47,954 nt of DNA, from NCBI GenBank assembly GCA_035762545.1, contig DASTOM010000017.1:1-47954 (forward strand). The letters run 5' to 3'. This stretch comes from JANQRA01 sp035762545. Lineage in GTDB: Bacteria > Actinomycetota > Acidimicrobiia > Spongiisociales > ZC4RG35. Under the pieces are notes generated by a model. That model saw nothing but the letters and a program-made list of their open reading frames with translations. It was not told the origin of the DNA and made no database searches. The translations under genes were made by a program, and so were the position numbers. Positions 1 through 9,731 of this stretch are shown here, in pieces. How positions within the stretch are numbered: the first letter of the stretch is position 1; each line of letters begins with the position of its first letter.

Positions 1-47
1 GTCGGATGTTGGTGTGCCGATCCGTTGATCGGTCGTACACTCGCCGC

Positions 48-3000
48 ATGGCGGTGGTGTGTACCTCCTGCGGTACCGAGAATTCCGACAGCGCGAAGTT
101 CTGCTCCGAGTGCGCGACACCAATCTCTCGAAAGCCAAGTGGATTGCGTCGGACGGTGACCATCCTGTTCGCCGATGTGGTGGGCTCGACCAAGCTGGGT
201 GAGCATCTCGACGCAGAGTCGATGAGCGCTCTGATGGCCTCCTACTTCGCCGAAATGCGCACGATAATCGAGCGTCACGGCGGGACAGTCGAGAAGTTTA
301 TTGGCGATGCGGTTATGGCGGTCTTCGGCATTCCTCAGCTGCACGAAGATGACGCGCTGCGCGCGGTGCGGGCGTCCATCGAGATCCGCGAGCGCCTGAG
401 GCGTTTGAACCTCGACCTCGAGGCGGAGCGTGGCATCACCATCCTCTTCCGAACCGGCGTCAACACCGGGGTGGTGGTAGCCGACGATCTGGCTGACGAC
501 CACTCGTTGATCACCGGCGACGCGGTCAACACCGCGGCACGCCTGGAGCAGGCCGCCGCGCCAGGAGAGATCCTCATCGGGCCGTCCACGTATCAACTAG
601 TGCGCGACGCGGTGTCAGTCGAATCCTTGGCGCCACTGGCGCTTAAGGGCAAGGAGCGGCCGATACACGCCTACCGGCTCCTGTCCGTCATCCCCGGAGC
701 GGCCGGCAATGCCCGTCGCCTGGATGCGCCGCTCGTCGGGCGCGAGTCGGAGCTGGCCACTCTCCAGGCAGCCTTTGCCGCTGCAGTCGCCGAGCGACGC
801 TGCAGGCTGGTATCCGTGCTCGGCGCGGCCGGAGTTGGCAAGAGCCGGCTATTGGCCGAGTTCAGCGCTTTGGTAGCGGATCGCGCCACGGTGCTGTCCG
901 GTCGCTGCCTGCCGTACGGTGAGGGGATCACCTACTGGCCGTTGGCAGAGGTGGTGCGGATGGCTGCGGCCATAGACGAGGCCGACAACCGCGAGGCGGC
1001 CATGGGGAAGCTGCGCCACTTGGCAGCCGATGCCACGGATGTCGAGCTGGTGGCCGAGCAGATCGGCTTGGCGATCGGGCTGGCAACTGGCTCGACACCG
1101 GGCGAAGAGATCTCATGGGCCACCCGCCAATTGTTCGAGACGCTGGCACGCCGGCGCCCGCTCGTGATCGAGTTCGATGACCTTCAATGGGCAGACGAGG
1201 CCTTCCTCGACTTGGTCGAGTACATCGTCAGCCTGGCCCACGACGCCCCCCTCCTATTTGTATGTCCGGCGCGACCCGATCTGCTCGACCGACGGCCAGG
1301 CTGGGGCAGCGGACTACCTCAGGTCTCGACCATGCGGGTCGAGCCGCTGTCAGCCATGTCGGCGGCTCAGCTGATCGAGCAGCTACCGGGCGGCAGTGCG
1401 CTGCCCGAGCCGCTGCGGGCTCGCATTCTTGAGTCGGCTGAGGGCAATCCCCTGTTCGTGGAGGAAATGCTGGGCATGCTCGTCGACGAGAGCCACCTGG
1501 CCCTGGCCGACGACGGAGCCTGGCAGACGAGCAGCGCGCTGGGCGCGGTCGAGGTGCCGCCCAGCATCGCCGCCCTGCTGGCCGCCCGGCTGGATCAGCT
1601 TCCTCCCGGTGAGCGCAGCCTGGCGGAGCGGGCCAGCGTGATTGGCAACTCGTTCGAGCAGGCGGCGCTGGCCGAACTGATGCCGCCCGGCGAGCGTGGC
1701 GCGATGGCGCGCGATCTGCTGGCGCTGGTGCGCAAGGAACTTATCCGACCCGATCGGCCTCTGCTGTCCGCCGGCGATGCGTTCCGCTTCCGACACCTGC
1801 TCATCCGGGATGCCGCCTATGAAGCCCTGTCCAAGGCAGAGCGCGCCGAATTACACGCGCGTTTCGGGGACTGGCTGGAGCGCGTCACCGGCGACAGGCT
1901 GGAGGAGTACGAAGAGATCATCGGCTACCACCTCGAGCAGGCTTACAACTACCACGCCGAGCTCGGGCTGTCGGACTCCGTCAGCGCAGCGCTGGCGGAG
2001 CGTGCCGCCAAGCGGCTCGCCTCAGCCGGTCGCCGCGCGCTAGATATCAGCGGGTCCGCTGCGGCGATCACGCTCCTGGAACGCGCGCTGGGGCTCGAAA
2101 CAGAGCCGAGCGCCGAGCGCGCCGAGACTCTCATCGCGCTCGGGGAGGCCATCGGCCGCGCCGGCCGCCTCGCCGCCGGACAGCCCTACATCGAAGAAGC
2201 TCTTGGCTGGGCTTCCAAGGCCGGGAACGACATCATCGAGGCAGTAGCCAGGGTCGCCCTCACGAGCGCCAAATTCAATTTCGATCCAAGTGGTGTGTCC
2301 CCCGAAGACAGTGCCGCCGTCGCGACTGCGGCCGCGGTGCTCGAGACCGCAGGACTGCATCGGGAGGCAGCCAAGGCCTACCGACTCATCGCCGTCCTGC
2401 ACTTTGATGGCAGCCAGCATGATGAGGCCCTTCGGTTCGCTGAATTGGCCATCGTTCAAGCGAGGCTCAGTCAGGAACGCCACCAGGTCGCGGCGACCCT
2501 CGCTTTTAGGGCTCAGCTGTGGGCCAGTGGACCTCTGCCAGCAGCTGCGGTGATCGAGGCCATCGAGCCACTTCTGATGGAGGTCGAGGGCAGCGGTATC
2601 CCTCGCTCCTTCATGTACTTCAACCTGGTCGAGCTGTATGGAATGACTGGGCGCTTCGAAGAGGCACGAGAGGCTGCAGCGCTGTCGCGCTCGATCGCGC
2701 TCGATCTGGGCCACGTCCTCGAGGCGGCGGCGACTTCTCATGCCTCAGGACCGATGGAACGCCTGACCGGCAACCTGGAGATCGCCGAGACTGAGTTGCG
2801 CGCCGACTACGAAACCCTCATGCAGGCGGGCGAGCGGCGGTTGGGCTCGACGACGGCCGGCTTCCTGGCCCATGTGCTCTGCGATCGCGGCGAGATGGAT
2901 GAGGCGCTAACCCTGACGGAGCAGGCGGAGCGCATATCTGCCGAGGACGACTACGTGTCTCAGGTTCTCTGGCGGAGCGCCCGCGCCCGTGCCCTCGCCG

Positions 3001-3311
3001 CGCAAGACGCGCAAGCGGCTCTGGCGCTGGCCACCGAAGCCGTGGATCGCGCAGGGGCGGCCGGCGATCCCGTGTTCCATGGAGAGGCGCTCCTGAGCCT
3101 CGCCGAGGTCCACGAGACCGCTACTAGTTGGAATCAAGCACTCAGCGCGATCGAACAGGCAATCACTTTGTTTCAGGGCAAAGGTGCGACGGCCTACGTC
3201 GAGCGAGCCGAGCAGCGCCGCGAGAAAATCCTTGCCATACGCAAAGCAAACACCGATCCGGACGTTTACGAAAGGCGCCCAACAACGCCCGATGCCAGAG
3301 GGGCAGGCTAG
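48..3311 (+). CDS. Class III adenylate cyclase-AAA ATPase-TPR regulator
   Basis: About 1087 aa, probably a cytoplasmic multidomain signalling protein. The N-terminus has a double-CxxC zinc ribbon (CTSC and CSEC, residues about 4-28). A class III nucleotide cyclase domain follows (about 33-215) with both metal-binding Asp motifs (FADVVGST and KFIGDAVMAVFG) and the NTAARLEQ transition-state segment. The Lys before IGD suggests ATP as substrate. An AAA/STAND-type ATPase comes next, with Walker A GAAGVGKS near 260 and Walker B LVIEFDDLQWAD near 371. Helical TPR-like repeats fill the C-terminus. The ATG at 48 is preferred because it sits just before the zinc ribbon; an upstream in-frame ATG at 6 would add 14 unconserved residues. 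This architecture is common in actinobacteria. The input signal is unknown. The gene is intact, which contrasts with two cyclase remnants elsewhere in the window. Confidence 0.92.
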   Translation: MAVVCTSCGTENSDSAKFCSECATPISRKPSGLRRTVTILFADVVGSTKLGEHLDAESMSALMASYFAEMRTIIERHGGTVEKFIGDAVMAVFGIPQLHEDDALRAVRASIEIRERLRRLNLDLEAERGITILFRTGVNTGVVVADDLADDHSLITGDAVNTAARLEQAAAPGEILIGPSTYQLVRDAVSVESLAPLALKGKERPIHAYRLLSVIPGAAGNARRLDAPLVGRESELATLQAAFAAAVAERRCRLVSVLGAAGVGKSRLLAEFSALVADRATVLSGRCLPYGEGITYWPLAEVVRMAAAIDEADNREAAMGKLRHLAADATDVELVAEQIGLAIGLATGSTPGEEISWATRQLFETLARRRPLVIEFDDLQWADEAFLDLVEYIVSLAHDAPLLFVCPARPDLLDRRPGWGSGLPQVSTMRVEPLSAMSAAQLIEQLPGGSALPEPLRARILESAEGNPLFVEEMLGMLVDESHLALADDGAWQTSSALGAVEVPPSIAALLAARLDQLPPGERSLAERASVIGNSFEQAALAELMPPGERGAMARDLLALVRKELIRPDRPLLSAGDAFRFRHLLIRDAAYEALSKAERAELHARFGDWLERVTGDRLEEYEEIIGYHLEQAYNYHAELGLSDSVSAALAERAAKRLASAGRRALDISGSAAAITLLERALGLETEPSAERAETLIALGEAIGRAGRLAAGQPYIEEALGWASKAGNDIIEAVARVALTSAKFNFDPSGVSPEDSAAVATAAAVLETAGLHREAAKAYRLIAVLHFDGSQHDEALRFAELAIVQARLSQERHQVAATLAFRAQLWASGPLPAAAVIEAIEPLLMEVEGSGIPRSFMYFNLVELYGMTGRFEEAREAAALSRSIALDLGHVLEAAATSHASGPMERLTGNLEIAETELRADYETLMQAGERRLGSTTAGFLAHVLCDRGEMDEALTLTEQAERISAEDDYVSQVLWRSARARALAAQDAQAALALATEAVDRAGAAGDPVFHGEALLSLAEVHETATSWNQALSAIEQAITLFQGKGATAYVERAEQRREKILAIRKANTDPDVYERRPTTPDARGAG

Positions 3312-3581
3312 GAGTGCTGAGCAACCGGAGGGGTGACACCCAGCAGGCTGCATGGTATCGCAATGAAAGGGTCGCTCCGATGATCGCGGGCGGTCGAGAG
3401 GGTTTCAATACACGGTTGACGTGGAAACCAGCGAAGTAGGCGGCGCTGTCGTCGAGCACGAAAAGGGTGTACACGCCCTCGTCTGGGCCGAGTGGGCTGA
3501 TCGCGCAGTTTCTCGTCGCCGACGCGTTGTTATCTCGTAGATCCCTCGAAGATCGCGTAAAGGACGCGGTACACCTGACAT

Positions 3582-3878
3582 GTGAGCCGATCTACGCGTC
3601 CCACGAGCCTGAGCGCGGCTTGGATGACTTCTCTATCGGCTGGGTTCGTGGCGATTCTCGCTGCTGTTCTAGGTTACAACGAGGTTGCCGACGTGGTGGG
3701 TGGTGGTGTGCTCATTGTTCTCGCTTTCTTGCTGGGTCGTCCCGTGACGCGACGGTTGGCCGTCGAGAAAGACCCGGGCAGGGAGCTGGCATGGGACCTG
3801 CTCTTAGTGGTCCTGATCGTCGTGGCGCTTGTTGGAGTTGGGGTGATGGCGACAGCGATTCCGCCAGCCACGCCCTGA
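3582..3878 (+). CDS. Small two-helix membrane protein
   Basis: 98 aa from a GTG start. Two hydrophobic segments (about 33-52 and 70-93) are separated by a charged stretch with arginines and acidic residues (RPVTRRLAVEKDPGRE), as in small integral membrane proteins. No family is recognised. It lies 80 bp upstream of a rho-independent-type hairpin and the potassium transporter gene, so it may be the last gene of a short transcript. No strong ribosome binding site is visible before the GTG, so the start is uncertain. An overlapping reading frame in the same region looks like a shadow because it has no membrane or domain pattern. Confidence 0.55.
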   Translation: MSRSTRPTSLSAAWMTSLSAGFVAILAAVLGYNEVADVVGGGVLIVLAFLLGRPVTRRLAVEKDPGRELAWDLLLVVLIVVALVGVGVMATAIPPATP

Positions 3879-3964
3879 TGGCGTCGAAAACGGGTGGCTC
3901 CACGTAGGAATCGCGTGCAATTCGGACGGTTCGATCTCGTCCTGAGGTATCAACGACGTGTTGG

Positions 3965-3992
3965 GCGCGGTCCGATGTCGACCGCGCTTTTT
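3965..3992 (+). terminator. Rho-independent terminator or leader attenuator before the K+ transporter
   Basis: A perfect 8-bp GC-rich stem (GCGCGGTC at 3965-3972 with GACCGCGC at 3980-3987) encloses a 7-nt loop and is followed directly by TTTTTGTT. It lies 86 nt after the small membrane gene and 23 nt before the likely GTG start of the transporter at 4015. It could end the upstream transcript. It could also be the terminator half of a leader switch for the transporter, since KimA genes in Firmicutes carry c-di-AMP riboswitches. I could not recognise that aptamer in the 80 nt upstream. Confidence 0.75.
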
Positions 3993-4014
3993 GTTGCGCG
4001 ATGTCAGGTTGGTT

Positions 4015-6336
4015 GTGAAGGGCCATTCGGATCTGAATATCAAGCGGAGACTGTTCGGTCGGCCTTTCGCCACGCAGGAGGAGGAGCATCAGCTCCTTCC
4101 GAAGCGTCTCGCCTTGCCGGTTTTTGCTTCCGACCCGTTGTCCTCGGTCGCATATGCCACCGAGGAGGCGATGCTGGTCTTGGCTCTGGCGGGGACCGCC
4201 GCGTTCAACCTGTTGACGCCCATCTCGTTGGCGATTGCCACGTTGCTTCTGATCGTGATCGTGTCGTATCGGCAGACGATCAAGGCGTATCCGGACGGTG
4301 GTGGTGCCTTCATCGTGGCCAACGACAACTTCGGAATCCGCACCGGCACCGTGGCCGCCGCTGCGCTGTTGACCGATTACGTGCTCACGGTGTCGGTGTC
4401 GGTGGCTGCAGGTGTGGCAGCGATCACGTCTGCGGCGTCGGATCTGATCCCGTGGAGGGTGGAGATCGCCCTCGGGTTCGTTGCGCTTCTCACCATCGCC
4501 AACCTGCGTGGGGTGAGGGAGGCTTCGACACTGTTTGCTGCGCCCACCTACCTGTTTGTTCTCACGGTGGGGATCATGTTGATAACCGGATTTGTCCAGT
4601 GTTTTGATGGTGAATGCCCTCAGGCTGTGTCGTCGGGCCTCGATATCGAGCCAGAAGTGGCGGCCGTTGGGTTGTTCCTCGTGCTCCGGGCGTTCGCTTC
4701 TGGGTCTACGGCGTTGACTGGTGTCGAGGCGATTGCGAACGGTGTCCAGGCCTTCAGGGAGCCCAAGTCGCACAATGCGGCGACCACTCTGGGCATCATG
4801 GGGGCGATATCGATCACGATGTTTCTCGGGATATCAACGCTTGCCCGCTGGTTCGATGTTCGTATCTCCGAAGAGACGATCGACGAGTACGGGACTGTGA
4901 TCTCACAGATCGGGCGGGCTGCTTTCAGTGGAGGGTTCGGGTTCTATGCGCTGCAGGTGTTCACCGCCGCCATCCTGATCCTGGCCGCCAACACCGCGTA
5001 TCAGGACTTTCCCCGGCTCTCGGCGATTCTGGCTAGACACAAGCTGACGCCCCGACAGTATCTGAATCGGGGTGACCGTCTCGTCTTCTCCAACGGAATC
5101 ATCACGCTAGCCGTGGTCGCCGCTGCCCTCCTGGTGGTGTTCGACGCCGAGGTGAGCAGGCTGATCCAGTTGTACGTGGTGGGTGTGTTCACTGCTTTCA
5201 CCTTGAGCCAGGCGGGGATGGTTCGTCACTGGCTCCGAACCAGGGAGCCGCGTTGGCAGCGTTCGGTGGTGATCAACACGGTCGGTGCTGTGACCACCGG
5301 CGTGGTGCTGGTGGTGATTGCCACCGTGAAGTTCGTCCATGGTGCGTGGATTGTGATCGTGGCGGTGCCGATCCTGGTGGCACTCATGCTGAGCATCCGA
5401 CGCCACTACCTGAGCGTCGCCACTCAGCTGAAACGTGTCCCGGTCGAGGCAGTGTCCCGCCCCACCCGGATCATCGTCCTCGTCGCTCACCACGACGAAG
5501 GCACCGATCGGGCCCTGAGGTACGCGGAAAAGGTCAGAGCCGAAGCGATCACCTGTGTCCACGCCGAGGAGCCCCGGTCAGACGACCTGATCTACACCTG
5601 GGATGCTGCCCATCCTGGCCAATCCCTGGAAGTGCTTCCCGGTGAGAAAGAGTCGATCTCCCAACGTGTCGTGGAACGCATACGGCGGGAGCGAGAGGCC
5701 CACCCCGGGTCGATCATCACAGTGGTCTTAGCCGATCGAGTGCGGATCCGATCGATCCTGGCACCGTTCGCCCATCGCCACAGCCTCGCCATCAAGTCAC
5801 GTCTGCTGTTCGAACCCGACGTGGTGGTGACAGACTTGAACGTCCTCCGGCGCTCCCGTCGCAGTCGCCTCCAGGCAGTTCCCATCGGTCGTATCGAGCA
5901 AGTGGTCCTCATCTCCGATATGACGAGGCCAATCCGAGAAGCGCTGACCTACGCTCAATCACTGGGACCTGCGGTGACAGCGGTGCATATCGATGTCGAA
6001 GCCGAGCAGCGGGAGAGAGTCGAGCGACAGTGGCAGGAGGCAGGGTTCGATTTCGACTTCGAGGTAATCGCCAGCCCCTTCCGCAGCATCGTCGACCCGC
6101 TGGTCGCCTACCTGAGGGAGCGTCGCCGCACCGCCACACCGGGGACTCTCATCAATGCGGTGATCCCCGAGTTCGTGGTGCCGGGCCGTGTCACTCAGCT
6201 CCTCCACAACCAAACCGGCTTGGCGATCAAAGGAGTACTCGCGGGGGAGCCGGGAATCGCGGTAACCAGCGTGCCGTTCCACCTCGTTCCCAACAGCGGG
6301 CAGCGCGGCGACGTGCCGGATCGAGGTCACACCTGA
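4015..6336 (+). CDS. KimA-like APC-family potassium transporter with C-terminal USP-like domains
   Basis: About 773 aa from GTG 4015, a start chosen because an in-frame upstream GTG at 3958 would place a terminator hairpin inside the coding region. The N-terminal motif LPVFASDPLSSVAYATEE (about residues 34-51) is typical of the KimA/YdaO branch of APC transporters, which import potassium with protons. About twelve membrane segments follow to near residue 470. The last 300 residues are cytoplasmic and look like two universal-stress-protein-like alpha/beta units. KimA of Bacillus is about 600 aa, so this tail is long. Neighbouring KdpDE and TrkA-type genes support a potassium role. The 3' end overlaps the convergent kdpE gene by 10 nt. 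A general amino-acid permease remains an alternative. Confidence 0.8.
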   Translation: MKGHSDLNIKRRLFGRPFATQEEEHQLLPKRLALPVFASDPLSSVAYATEEAMLVLALAGTAAFNLLTPISLAIATLLLIVIVSYRQTIKAYPDGGGAFIVANDNFGIRTGTVAAAALLTDYVLTVSVSVAAGVAAITSAASDLIPWRVEIALGFVALLTIANLRGVREASTLFAAPTYLFVLTVGIMLITGFVQCFDGECPQAVSSGLDIEPEVAAVGLFLVLRAFASGSTALTGVEAIANGVQAFREPKSHNAATTLGIMGAISITMFLGISTLARWFDVRISEETIDEYGTVISQIGRAAFSGGFGFYALQVFTAAILILAANTAYQDFPRLSAILARHKLTPRQYLNRGDRLVFSNGIITLAVVAAALLVVFDAEVSRLIQLYVVGVFTAFTLSQAGMVRHWLRTREPRWQRSVVINTVGAVTTGVVLVVIATVKFVHGAWIVIVAVPILVALMLSIRRHYLSVATQLKRVPVEAVSRPTRIIVLVAHHDEGTDRALRYAEKVRAEAITCVHAEEPRSDDLIYTWDAAHPGQSLEVLPGEKESISQRVVERIRREREAHPGSIITVVLADRVRIRSILAPFAHRHSLAIKSRLLFEPDVVVTDLNVLRRSRRSRLQAVPIGRIEQVVLISDMTRPIREALTYAQSLGPAVTAVHIDVEAEQRERVERQWQEAGFDFDFEVIASPFRSIVDPLVAYLRERRRTATPGTLINAVIPEFVVPGRVTQLLHNQTGLAIKGVLAGEPGIAVTSVPFHLVPNSGQRGDVPDRGHT

Positions 6337-7025
6337 TCGGCTGACTTCGACGCCGGCTCGAAGCGGTATCCCATCCCTGCCTCGGTGATGAAATAACGGG
6401 GTCGTGACGGCTCCGGTTCGAGCTTCCGTCGAATCTGTGCGATGTAGGACCGCAGATAGTGAGTTTCGTGCTCATAGGCGGGTCCCCAGACTTCTCTGAG
6501 CATCATCGTCTGGGACACAAGAGCGCCCGGGTTGCGGACGAGCATCTCCAACATTCCCCACTCCGTCGGGGTGAGATGGACCTCCTCGTTGCCGACCCGA
6601 ACCTTCTTCGAAGCCAGGTCAATGGTGAAATGTGGTGTTTCCACAGTCGCCTGGTCGACGCTCGGGGTGGCTCGACGAAGGGCGGCTCGTACTCTGGCGA
6701 GGAGCTCCCCCATTCCGAAGGGTTTGGCCACATAGTCGTCTGCGCCGGCGTCGAGAGCTTCGATCTTGTCGTCTTCGCTGCCTCGGGCCGATAAGACGAT
6801 GATTGGTATCTCCGTCCAACCCCGAAGGCTTCGGATCACCTCCAGGCCGTCGAGCTCGGGGAGACCGAGGTCAACGATGACGAGGTCGGGTCGCTTGTCC
6901 GCGGCGCGTTTCACGGCAGCAGCTCCGTCGGTGGCGACATCGACCTTGTACCCGCGGACTTTCAGATTGTTGGCCAATGCTCGCACCAACGACCGATCGT
7001 CCTCGACAACGAGTACACGGGTCAT
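6327..7025 (-). CDS. kdpE: KdpE-type response regulator
   Basis: 232 aa, OmpR/PhoB class. The receiver domain has acidic pocket residues E8, D9 and D10, phospho-acceptor D52 in VIVDLGLPELDG, and Lys101 in the AKPFG turn. The winged-helix DNA-binding domain occupies the C-terminal 100 residues (PTEWGMLEMLVRNPG...VWGPAYEHETHYLRSYIAQIRRKLE), a close match to the KdpE pattern. Its ATG overlaps the kdpD stop by 4 nt, so the two are translationally coupled. KdpE normally activates the kdpFABC potassium pump, but no pump gene is in this window. The adjacent convergent KimA-like transporter is a reasonable alternative target. Confidence 0.92.
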   Translation of the reverse strand: MTRVLVVEDDRSLVRALANNLKVRGYKVDVATDGAAAVKRAADKRPDLVIVDLGLPELDGLEVIRSLRGWTEIPIIVLSARGSEDDKIEALDAGADDYVAKPFGMGELLARVRAALRRATPSVDQATVETPHFTIDLASKKVRVGNEEVHLTPTEWGMLEMLVRNPGALVSQTMMLREVWGPAYEHETHYLRSYIAQIRRKLEPEPSRPRYFITEAGMGYRFEPASKSADQV

Positions 7026-9523
7026 GAGTCGAACTCCACAGTGAGGATCATGGTCGTGCCGCCCCCCGGCGTGTCGTCGACGGTGATCTCATGTCCCAGA
7101 GCATCGGCGAGACCTTTGGCGACCGCAAGGCCGAGGCCAACTCCGGCCATGTGACTGTCGTCGAGGGTCCGGTAGGGCTCGAAGATCATTTGTCGTGTCT
7201 CCGGGTCGATACCCGGGCCACGGTCGACGATCCGCAGGTCGATCCTGTCGCCGACGACTCCGGCGGTGACCCTCACCGGCGATTCTGGGGGAGAGTGGTC
7301 GAGTGCATTCCGGACCAGGTTCTCGACTATCCGCTCCAGAAGGGCCGGGTCGGTCGAAACGTCGGGGAGCTCGACTTCGGTGTCGATGGACAGCCGGTGC
7401 AATTGGGATCGGAACGCGGTCGCCACGGTCGATACCACGTCCTCGATTCCGGTGGGTCGCCTCTGCACTTGAAGGGTTCCTGTCTGTAGTCGTCCTGCAT
7501 CGAGGAGGTCGGAAACGACTCGATTGAGCCTCTCCGACTCCTCGCTGATGGTTCGCAGGAACTCCTTCTCGTCCTCGGGCGGCCAAGCGACGTCGTCTTG
7601 GAGCATGCTCGTCACCGACGCCTGGATCGCCGACAGCGGGCTTCTCAGGTCGTGTGATACGGCGCGGAGCAGAGCGGTTCGGAGTTCGTTTGCTTTCTCC
7701 AGCGCATCGAGGTCAGCAACATGGTCGGCGAGTTCGGCACGGTCGATGACGGTCGCCAACTCCGTGGCAGTTGCCGCCAGGAGCCTCTCATCGATCGCAT
7801 CCAGGGGACCGCCAACCACCCCCACGATGGCCCCGCCACGCACCGCCACCGTACGCTCGGCAGACTCGACTGTCTCCGGCGGATGGGTCCCAGCGGTCAC
7901 GACCGGTCTGACTTCCCCGCCGACAGAGTCGAACAGGGTGATCCCATCTGCGTCGAGTGCCACCTGCAACCGGTCGATGAGTTTGTGGGGAGACCCTTCG
8001 CCGCCTGCTCCAATGAGGCCGACGAGTGTCTCCGCCTCCGCCTTGGCTATGGCTGCTTCGGAGGTTCGGCGCGCCGCAGTCCCAACCAAGAAACCGACGA
8101 GTCCGGCGAGGAAGACGAATGCGATCAATGCGAAGAAGTCGTCCGTGCTGCCGATGGTCCAGGTGCGGTACGGAGGAGTGAATAGGTAATTGGCGAGGAC
8201 GAACCCGACCACTGCTGCGGTGAGCGCGGGCCAAATCCCTCCGATCCATGCCACAACAGCTGCGATCGACAGATAGACGAGCAGCACGTTTTGCAGCGCA
8301 AACTCTCCGCGCAGGTCGAGCATGAACGGAGTCACTGTTGCGAAGGCGAGGCCACCGACGACCCACCCCCAAACACGGCGACGACGCGGAATCGAAGAGG
8401 GATGTGGTCTGATCCTCGTCCTTGACCTCACCGGGTTGGAAATCACGTGGACATCGATATCTCCGGAAAGTCTCAGCACTCGCTGAATCACCGACCCGGC
8501 AACCAGCTCCTGCAGCCGGCTCCGTCGCGTGGCGCCGACCACGAGTTGCGTAGCGTTATGAGCTCGGGCAAAAGCGACCAGCGATTCCCCCACGTCGGCA
8601 TGAGCTACTTCGTGATACTCACCTCCGAGCCGCTCCAGTAGTTGCCGATGCTCGTCGAGCTGAGGCGTCGATGCGGCGCTGAGCCCTTTGGATCGGACGT
8701 GCACTCCAAGTAGCTCGCCCTTGGCCCGCATCGCCATTCGTGCTGCGCGGCGAATGGTGTCATCGCCTCCAACCGTCCCCGTGAGTCCCACCACCACCCG
8801 TTCTCTCGTCTCCCAGCGGTGGCTGATTTCGTGGTCGCGACGGTAAGCATCAACCGTCTGGTCGACTTGCTCCGCCGTCCACGACAGGGCGAGCTCGCGC
8901 AGGGCACCCAAGTTCCCCGGCCGGAAGAAGTTCGACAGTGCAGCATCAACCCGCTCTGCCGGGTAGATCTTGCCGGCAGCCATTCGCTCTCTCACCGCCT
9001 GCTGGGTGAGGTCGACGAGGTGGATTTCGTCTGCCCTGCGCACGACGTCATCCGGGATGACTTCAGTCTGTGTCACCCCTGTGATCTCCTCGACGACATC
9101 GTTCAGAGATTCGAAATGTTCGATGTTGACCGTGGAGATCACGTCGATTCCCGCCGCCAGCATGTCTTCGACGTCCTGCCAACGTTTCGGGTGCCCTGAT
9201 CCTGCGACGTTGGTATGGGCGAGCTCGTCGACGAGAACAACTTCCGGTTCTCGGTCAAGGATGGCCTTGGTGTCCATTTCCTCCGACTCGGCCGGGCCTT
9301 GCTGGACTTGCCTCCTTGCAACGACTTCCAGACCTTCCAGGAGACGAGCCGTGTCCTCCCGTTCGTAAGTCTCGACGTAGCCGACCACGGCGTCGGTACC
9401 GGCGGCGACCAGCTCGCGGATCTCCTCGAGGGCGGCGTATGTCTTTCCGACCCCCGGTGCCGCTCCCACATACACCCGCAGATTCCCCCGCTTGCCGGTC
9501 GTGTTGCGGTCCATCCACATCAT
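7022..9523 (-). CDS. kdpD: KdpD-type osmosensitive potassium sensor histidine kinase
   Basis: 833 aa, full length for KdpD. Order of parts: an N-terminal KdpD domain with Walker A GAAPGVGKT (residues 20-28) and VVLVDELAHTN near 113-123; a USP-like domain (about 245-370); four close membrane segments of the DUF4118 type (about 384-490); a GAF-like linker; then a HisKA domain with AVSHDLRSPL (His near 623) and an HATPase domain with the N box (ENLVRNALDHS) and the GPGIDPE and GVGLGLA glycine boxes. It senses low potassium or turgor and phosphorylates KdpE. It starts 6 nt after the stop of a small membrane gene, so it is probably one operon with the two genes upstream. Confidence 0.93.
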   Translation of the reverse strand: MMWMDRNTTGKRGNLRVYVGAAPGVGKTYAALEEIRELVAAGTDAVVGYVETYEREDTARLLEGLEVVARRQVQQGPAESEEMDTKAILDREPEVVLVDELAHTNVAGSGHPKRWQDVEDMLAAGIDVISTVNIEHFESLNDVVEEITGVTQTEVIPDDVVRRADEIHLVDLTQQAVRERMAAGKIYPAERVDAALSNFFRPGNLGALRELALSWTAEQVDQTVDAYRRDHEISHRWETRERVVVGLTGTVGGDDTIRRAARMAMRAKGELLGVHVRSKGLSAASTPQLDEHRQLLERLGGEYHEVAHADVGESLVAFARAHNATQLVVGATRRSRLQELVAGSVIQRVLRLSGDIDVHVISNPVRSRTRIRPHPSSIPRRRRVWGWVVGGLAFATVTPFMLDLRGEFALQNVLLVYLSIAAVVAWIGGIWPALTAAVVGFVLANYLFTPPYRTWTIGSTDDFFALIAFVFLAGLVGFLVGTAARRTSEAAIAKAEAETLVGLIGAGGEGSPHKLIDRLQVALDADGITLFDSVGGEVRPVVTAGTHPPETVESAERTVAVRGGAIVGVVGGPLDAIDERLLAATATELATVIDRAELADHVADLDALEKANELRTALLRAVSHDLRSPLSAIQASVTSMLQDDVAWPPEDEKEFLRTISEESERLNRVVSDLLDAGRLQTGTLQVQRRPTGIEDVVSTVATAFRSQLHRLSIDTEVELPDVSTDPALLERIVENLVRNALDHSPPESPVRVTAGVVGDRIDLRIVDRGPGIDPETRQMIFEPYRTLDDSHMAGVGLGLAVAKGLADALGHEITVDDTPGGGTTMILTVEFDS

Positions 9524-9529
9524 GATCGC

Positions 9530-9724
9530 TCATTCGAAGAGGCCGGCGAGCAAGACAACCAAGCCGACCAGTTGAAGGATGTTGGTGACCATCAGGGTCA
9601 TGGCCCAACCGGCCACCCCGATCCCGGTCGCCTCGTCCATTCTCTTCTTCAAATACCAAGCCGCGGCACTGGCACCGACAAGGACAAGAGCGCCACTCGC
9701 CGCGGTGGCGACATCGATTCTCAT
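9530..9724 (-). CDS. Small membrane protein between DUF4118 protein and KdpD
   Basis: 64 aa, unrecognised. There are two hydrophobic helices (about 8-24 and 39-60) separated by a short basic/acidic turn (KKRMDEATG). It begins 7 nt downstream of the DUF4118 gene stop and ends 6 nt before kdpD, so its place in a tight operon supports it being real. In standard kdp operons the small membrane subunit is KdpF, about 30 aa with one helix; this protein is longer and shows no clear similarity. It could be an accessory subunit of KdpD or of the transporter next door. Function unknown. Confidence 0.65.
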   Translation of the reverse strand: MRIDVATAASGALVLVGASAAAWYLKKRMDEATGIGVAGWAMTLMVTNILQLVGLVVLLAGLFE

Positions 9725-9731
9725 CGACAGG

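Noticed and set aside
3163..3474. Minus-strand frame with a plausible short protein (TLFVLDDSAAYFAGFHVNRVLKP)
   Set aside because: The middle piece looks coding-like, but the frame runs through the cyclase gene end and then into Arg/Pro-rich text. Without a database search I cannot tell a relic from chance.
3467..3907. 146-codon plus-strand frame over the small membrane gene
   Set aside because: Cys/Arg/Gly-rich with no hydrophobic or domain pattern; it shadows the better 3582-3878 gene.
3879..3964. c-di-AMP (ydaO) riboswitch before the KimA-like gene
   Set aside because: Expected from family knowledge, but I could not align the conserved aptamer segments in the short region available.
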